Both the position numbers and the translations under genes were made by a program. From Olivibacter jilunii (lineage in GTDB: Bacteria > Bacteroidota > Bacteroidia > Sphingobacteriales > Sphingobacteriaceae): 64,000 nucleotides of DNA. The notes under the pieces were generated by a model. It saw only the letters and a program-made list of their open reading frames with translations. It was not told the origin of the DNA and did not search any database. Positions within the stretch are counted from its first letter, which is position 1, and each line of letters opens with the position of its first letter. The stretch spans positions 62,001 through 126,000 of the forward strand of contig NZ_LR027856.1 in assembly GCF_900607235.1 (NCBI RefSeq), in the 5' to 3' direction. This document shows, in pieces, positions 59,565 to 64,000 of the stretch.

Positions 59565-60890
59565 ATGAAGTATTTTATTTCTATGTTTTTATTGGTTATC
59601 GTGCTCAGTGGAAAGGCCCAGACAAAGATGACTTTAACCCAGTGCGTGGAGTTTGCGCTTACCAATCATCCTTCTGTACAGATAAACGCAACCAATGTCG
59701 CTATTGCAAGGGAAAAATCAAAACAGGCTATAGCAGACTATCTGCCGCAAATTTCGGGTTCATTTACGACTATGGACAATATGCGCTTACAAACGACTGT
59801 ATTGCCAGCAGGAATATTTGGTCCAGATCCTACGGAAGCACAGTTCGGGACAAAATACAATACCAATGCTTCAATTGATATCAGTCAGACGCTTTTCGAT
59901 GCATCAAAAATTGCCGGCATCAAAGCTAATAAACCATACGTGGAAATGACTGACTTACAAAAACATCAAAATGAAGAGCTGTTGATGTACAATACGGCTA
60001 AGGCTTATTTCCAGGTAATGATTTTTAAGGAACAACTTCAAGTGTTACTTGAGAACAAAAATAAATATGAGAAAATGGTGGATGTATTGCATCACCAATA
60101 TAAAAATGGAACAGTGCTCGAAAAAGATGTGGATAGGGTAAAGGTTAATTTGAATACCACTTTGTACCAGATTGAAGACGCAATTACTAAACAACAGCTT
60201 GCCATGAATGCACTTAAAAACTCAATGGGGATGGATATGAACAATGATATAACCTTGCAAGCAGATATGGATTATGAACTGCTTGTAAGTAATAGTATGC
60301 AAGATGTTTTAGATCTATCCTTACTTACCGAATATCAGTTAAATGAAAAATCTATAGATCTTCAGCGAATTAACCTGCAGGCAAGCAAAGCGGCATACCT
60401 CCCTACTTTAAGTGCAGTAAGCAGGTTCGGTACTCAGTCGTTGAACAATGATTTCTCGCAGGCTTTTGATCACTGGAATAGTTTTTCTTACGTAGGCCTT
60501 TCGTTAAAGGTGCCTGTCTTTACTGGCTTGAAAAGAAGAAGCAAAGTGAAAGAAGAAAAGTTTAAACTTAACAACGAGCTAGCCAATTTCGATTTCAATA
60601 CACAAAATTTACAATTGGCTTTTGAAAATGCCAAAACATCGGTAGGAACTGCTTACACAAGTTATAGAAGTAATTATGACAATATGGTGTTAGCGCAAAA
60701 ACTGTTAGATGTGACCGACTATCAGTATCAGCATGGTGTAGTTAGCTTAACCGATTACCTGAACGATGACTCGGCCTACAAGAATGCCCAGAGCAATTAT
60801 GTAAGTAGCCTCTATCAATTGATGATTACAAAGCTCGATTATCAGCGGTCCATAGGAAAATTGCCAGAATTTATCAGTCAAATCAATTAG
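59565..60890 (+). CDS. TolC-family outer membrane efflux protein
   Basis: 441 residues: signal peptide (ending SGKAQ) and two repeats of long coiled helices separated by barrel strands (KMTLTQCVEFALTNHPSVQ, then STLSAVSRFGTQS near the middle and YQHGVVSLTDYLNDDSAY in the second repeat). It forms the outer membrane exit duct for the tripartite pump encoded downstream; 34 bp separate it from the adaptor gene. Confidence 0.92.
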   Translation: MKYFISMFLLVIVLSGKAQTKMTLTQCVEFALTNHPSVQINATNVAIAREKSKQAIADYLPQISGSFTTMDNMRLQTTVLPAGIFGPDPTEAQFGTKYNTNASIDISQTLFDASKIAGIKANKPYVEMTDLQKHQNEELLMYNTAKAYFQVMIFKEQLQVLLENKNKYEKMVDVLHHQYKNGTVLEKDVDRVKVNLNTTLYQIEDAITKQQLAMNALKNSMGMDMNNDITLQADMDYELLVSNSMQDVLDLSLLTEYQLNEKSIDLQRINLQASKAAYLPTLSAVSRFGTQSLNNDFSQAFDHWNSFSYVGLSLKVPVFTGLKRRSKVKEEKFKLNNELANFDFNTQNLQLAFENAKTSVGTAYTSYRSNYDNMVLAQKLLDVTDYQYQHGVVSLTDYLNDDSAYKNAQSNYVSSLYQLMITKLDYQRSIGKLPEFISQIN

Positions 60891-60924
60891 TCTATAAACA
60901 TTAAATTAATCATATAGTTTTAAA

Positions 60925-62028
60925 ATGAAAAACATCATTATACCCCTGGGTATTGTATCAGGCATTGTTTTGCTTATTATTTTAGTACTTGCTAACAACA
61001 AAGAAGCGCTTAATAAGGCCAATACACCTGTAGATAGATCTAACGTGCCAGTTGCCGTAAAAGTAAGCAACGTAGAAATTCAACCTTTGGAAATAAACGT
61101 CAATTATCCTGCGACCCTTCAGCCGTCCGATGAAGTAAAATTATATGCTCAGGCCAGTGGAATAATCTCTTCCTTAAATCTTGGATTAGGCCAAAAAGTT
61201 GGTAAAGGCCAAGTGCTAGGTAAGCTGGATACCAGGATACTGGAAATTAATTTGCAAGAAGCATCGACGAGCTTTAAAGCGGCTTCTTTGAATGCAGCGA
61301 AGTTACTCGATGATTATACAAGGGCTAGGGATTTATATGAGCATAAAGCTGGTTTGGAGGTAAACATGCTGGCTGCAAAAAACAGTTATGAAAACGCGCT
61401 GAGTTCTCAAGAAAATGCTCAACAAAACATTGCGCTAATCCAACAACAAATTGCCAACTCAAACATTGTAGCACCAGTGAGCGGGATTGTTTCTGCTCAT
61501 AATGTGAAACAAGGTGAGTTTATCAATCCGGGCACCCCTCTTGCAACGATAACGAACATCAACACCTTAAAAGCAACAGTGTTTGTTGATCAAAATACAG
61601 CGTATCAGTTAAGCCTTGGTCAGCTAGCACAGATCAGTTCTACTCTTTTTAAAGAGCGTAAGTTTCAGGGAAAGGTGATTTATATCAGTCCTGTAGCCGA
61701 TATTAATCATAATTACCAGATCGATTTGATGATAACGGATAAAGGAGGGATTGAGCTAAAAGGTGGCACCGATGTCCATGTAGCTTTTCAGACTATTGCC
61801 AGAAAAAAAGTACTTCAAATACCTAAATCTTCTTTGATGACAGACGCTTCTGAACCTTACGTTTATGTCGTCGAGAACGGAAGGGCCATGACAAAGCAAG
61901 TTAAAGTCGGAGTTTCGATGGAAGACCGTGTGGAAGTACTTTCAGGATTGATTAAAGGAGAGCAGGTTGTTACAGCCGGCCAAATTAATTTAAAGGAAGG
62001 CAATATCGTTAACATCATTAATAAATAA
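60925..62028 (+). CDS. RND efflux periplasmic adaptor (MFP family)
   Basis: 367 residues: N-terminal membrane anchor (about 5-24), lipoyl/barrel-sandwich halves (EVKLYAQASGIISSLNLGLGQKVGKGQVLGKL and SNIVAPVSGIVSAHNVKQGEFINPGTPL), helical hairpin between them (ARDLYEHKAGLEVNML), a beta-barrel domain and the membrane-proximal end (VVTAGQINLKEGNIV). It links the RND pump to the TolC protein. No lipobox cysteine, so it is anchored by the helix. Confidence 0.92.
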   Translation: MKNIIIPLGIVSGIVLLIILVLANNKEALNKANTPVDRSNVPVAVKVSNVEIQPLEINVNYPATLQPSDEVKLYAQASGIISSLNLGLGQKVGKGQVLGKLDTRILEINLQEASTSFKAASLNAAKLLDDYTRARDLYEHKAGLEVNMLAAKNSYENALSSQENAQQNIALIQQQIANSNIVAPVSGIVSAHNVKQGEFINPGTPLATITNINTLKATVFVDQNTAYQLSLGQLAQISSTLFKERKFQGKVIYISPVADINHNYQIDLMITDKGGIELKGGTDVHVAFQTIARKKVLQIPKSSLMTDASEPYVYVVENGRAMTKQVKVGVSMEDRVEVLSGLIKGEQVVTAGQINLKEGNIVNIINK

Positions 62029-62033
62029 CAACC

Positions 62034-64000
62034 ATGTCTTTAACAGAAATATCAATTAAACGACCTTTGCTCATTTCAACAGTATTTGTTGCTTTGATCC
62101 TTTTCGGAATAATTGGCTATACAAGTTTAAACTATAACCTTTTGCCAAGTTTCTCTACCGGCAATATTGTTGTTAAGACGATATTGCCAGGGGCCTCACC
62201 GTCCGAAATTGAGCAAAAGATCACCAAACCGATAGAAGAAGCTATTAGTACAGTGGAGGGTATTGACATTGTTACATCCAGCTCTCTTCAAAACGTTTCG
62301 TCAATTGCTGTCACTTTAAAGGCTGATGTGGATGATATTTTAGCCCAACAGGATATTGAGCGAAAAATCAATCAAATCAAATCTACATTGCCTGACAACA
62401 TTGAAGACCCGGTAGTGAACCGGATTAGTACAGATAATTTTGCTATATTAAATCTATCTGCTAAGGCAAATCTGGATGACAAAGATTTATATGAATTGAT
62501 AGATAAGGATATAAAACCTAAACTTAGCAATGTCAAGGGTGTTGGAGACATTATCATTACCGGCGGTCAGAGCAAAGAGATAAAAATTTTGTTAAGTAAT
62601 GAGAAACTTCAATTATACCAGCTCTCTGCTAAACAGGTTTATCAGCTTATTTCAGCCAATACCTCTTCCGTTCCTGGAGGAAATATTAGTAGCGATAAGC
62701 AGAATCTTTCAATTTCTATTCATGCTGATTTTGAAGATTTAAAAACACTGAATGAATTGGTTATCAGAGACAGCGGATCAGGTAGCCGTATCTTGCTTTC
62801 AGATGTGGCGGAAATTATCGATGGGCAGGAGCAGGTGGAAACACTCAATCGGATCAACGGACATCCTGGTATTGGAATTCAGATTTTTAAAACTAACGAT
62901 GCAAATGCTGTGCAGGTGAGTGAAGAGATTAAAGAGGTATTGTATGGATTGAAGACGATATATGCTAATCAGGGCTTTGATTACCAAATTGCATCAGACC
63001 AGTCTGTATATACGTTGGAATCGGCAGATGCTGTAATGCATGATCTTTTTTTGGCAATACTGATTGTCGGCTTTGTCATGTTATTGTTCCTGCATAGCTT
63101 ACGCAGCTCCTTCTTTGTTTTGGTTGCTATTCCTTCTGCCATGATTCCTACGTTTATCGTTATGTACGCTATGGGGTTCTCTCTTAACCTGATGACATTA
63201 CTTGCATTGTCTTTGGTAGTAGGTATTCTGGTAGACGACAGTATCGTGGTGCTTGAAAATATTTTCCGCCATTTGGAAATGGGAAAAGACAAGCGAACAG
63301 CAACTTTGGAGGGGCGTAACGAAATTGGCTTTACAGCTGTCGCCATTACGCTGGTAGACGTAGTGGTGTTTTTGCCGATGGCTTTTGCTGGGGGTCTAAT
63401 TGGCAATATATTAAGGGAGTTTTCTGTTGTGGTTGTCGTGTCGACTTTAATGAGCTTACTGGTTGCCTTTACGGTTACACCCATGCTCGCATCTCGATTT
63501 GCCCGACTTGAACATGTTAACAAGGAAAACTTATGGGGACGTATTATAACGGGTTTTGAAGCATTTTTGAATCGCTTGAAAGAAAGGTATGGTGCATTGT
63601 TACACTGGGTTTTATCGCATAAACGGTACCTTTTTGGCGTCATTTTCCTTTTGATGATCGGAAGTATCGCGCTTGTTCCTACCGGATTTATTGGTGCATC
63701 TTTCACTGGAAGCAGTGATAGGGGGGAGTTGGCTATTCAATTGGAAACGGCTGCGGATATGCCAATTAAACAAACAAATTTACTAGTCAAGGAAGCAGAA
63801 CGAATAGTGCTCCAATACCCTGAAGTAAAGACCGTATATACTGTTGTAGGTACCCAAACCGGTGCCAAGGGAAATGCCGAAAATGTGGGCGAGCTTTCGG
63901 TAACACTAGTTGATAAAACAGAAAGGGATTTCAACACCGATGAATTTGGTACGATGGCCAGAGAAGCCATTGAAAAAATTCCTGGTTTGCAGGTAACCAT
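62034..64000 (+). CDS. RND (AcrB/HAE1-family) efflux permease, 5' part
   Basis: About 655 codons from ATG 62034 run open off the right edge; a full protein would be ~1030. TM1 (ISIKRPLLISTVFVALILFGIIG), the porter domain (LPGASPSEIEQKITKPIEEAIS) and TM2-TM6 are present, including the proton-relay Asp pair in VVGILVDDSIVVLENI. It pumps drugs or toxic compounds using the proton gradient. It begins 5 bp after the adaptor stop. Frames on the opposite strand at 62981-64000 are antisense to it. Confidence 0.92.
   Translation, partial: MSLTEISIKRPLLISTVFVALILFGIIGYTSLNYNLLPSFSTGNIVVKTILPGASPSEIEQKITKPIEEAISTVEGIDIVTSSSLQNVSSIAVTLKADVDDILAQQDIERKINQIKSTLPDNIEDPVVNRISTDNFAILNLSAKANLDDKDLYELIDKDIKPKLSNVKGVGDIIITGGQSKEIKILLSNEKLQLYQLSAKQVYQLISANTSSVPGGNISSDKQNLSISIHADFEDLKTLNELVIRDSGSGSRILLSDVAEIIDGQEQVETLNRINGHPGIGIQIFKTNDANAVQVSEEIKEVLYGLKTIYANQGFDYQIASDQSVYTLESADAVMHDLFLAILIVGFVMLLFLHSLRSSFFVLVAIPSAMIPTFIVMYAMGFSLNLMTLLALSLVVGILVDDSIVVLENIFRHLEMGKDKRTATLEGRNEIGFTAVAITLVDVVVFLPMAFAGGLIGNILREFSVVVVVSTLMSLLVAFTVTPMLASRFARLEHVNKENLWGRIITGFEAFLNRLKERYGALLHWVLSHKRYLFGVIFLLMIGSIALVPTGFIGASFTGSSDRGELAIQLETAADMPIKQTNLLVKEAERIVLQYPEVKTVYTVVGTQTGAKGNAENVGELSVTLVDKTERDFNTDEFGTMAREAIEKIPGLQVT

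Noticed and set aside
62981-64000. Long minus-strand frames at the right end
   Set aside because: They are antisense to the RND permease, which shows all expected motifs on the plus strand; their translations are Ser/Thr/Lys-rich without domains.
1-64000. tRNA, rRNA and CRISPR features
   Set aside because: No T-loop-like GGTTCGAATCC context, rRNA core sequences or regularly spaced repeats were found on reading both strands.

Overview
The window comes from a Bacteroidota genome, most likely Sphingobacteriaceae (Sphingobacterium/Pedobacter-like). The evidence is a CTnDOT-type conjugation operon (TraE/F/G/I/J/K/L/M), an RteC-type regulator, SusC/SusD-type outer membrane proteins, a TlpA thioredoxin, an Hc1-like histone, a TAnnTTTG-type -7 box and LytS/LytTR two-component systems. 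All assignments are from reading the sequence; no database search was run.

Layout. (1) About 1-43 kb is the body of an integrative conjugative element (ICE). It opens with the 3' end of a coupling-protein gene (1-801). Cargo follows: a Crp-like regulator, a membrane kinase carrying a class III lanthipeptide-synthetase-like lyase domain with a MauE-like partner and two small secreted peptide genes (one broken), and a convergent SusC-SusD-TlpA set (0.9-11.2 kb). Next come an XRE regulator, a nucleotidyltransferase-HEPN protein, a broken CoiA-like gene, a GNAT acetyltransferase and a DnaE/DinB translesion polymerase pair (11.6-19.2 kb). (2) 19.3-25.6 kb is the control block: a 43-residue peptide gene overlapping an LpxL-like acyltransferase, a LytS-type kinase, a LytTR regulator, an unknown protein, two small DNA-binding-type proteins and RteC. 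Three direct repeats at exact 21-bp spacing precede the peptide operon. This looks like a peptide-signalling module in the position where CTnDOT has RteA/RteB. (3) 26.0-27.7 kb is an SDR/AraC cargo pair. (4) 28.0-37 kb is the transfer operon, preceded by a nested inverted repeat touching its first start codon. (5) 37-42.7 kb holds ICE accessory genes (Hc1-like, lipoprotein, J-domain, DUF3560), ending in an IS21-family remnant (42.73-43.0 kb).

(6) 43.2-52.4 kb is a minus-strand block: a pseudo-receiver/Crp regulator, a stand-alone F1 ATPase gamma subunit, glycogen phosphorylase, a GH13 enzyme, an SDR and GlgC, i.e. glycogen storage and mobilisation. (7) 53-64 kb holds cell-envelope genes plus a LytTR/LytS pair diverging from a TolC-adaptor-RND efflux operon. 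Paired GNCYGYTT-like half-sites spaced exactly 21 bp lie before three of its transcription units and, in the opposite direction, before the kinase gene itself. They outline a local LytTR regulon. No integrase, tRNA, rRNA, CRISPR array or att site was seen.
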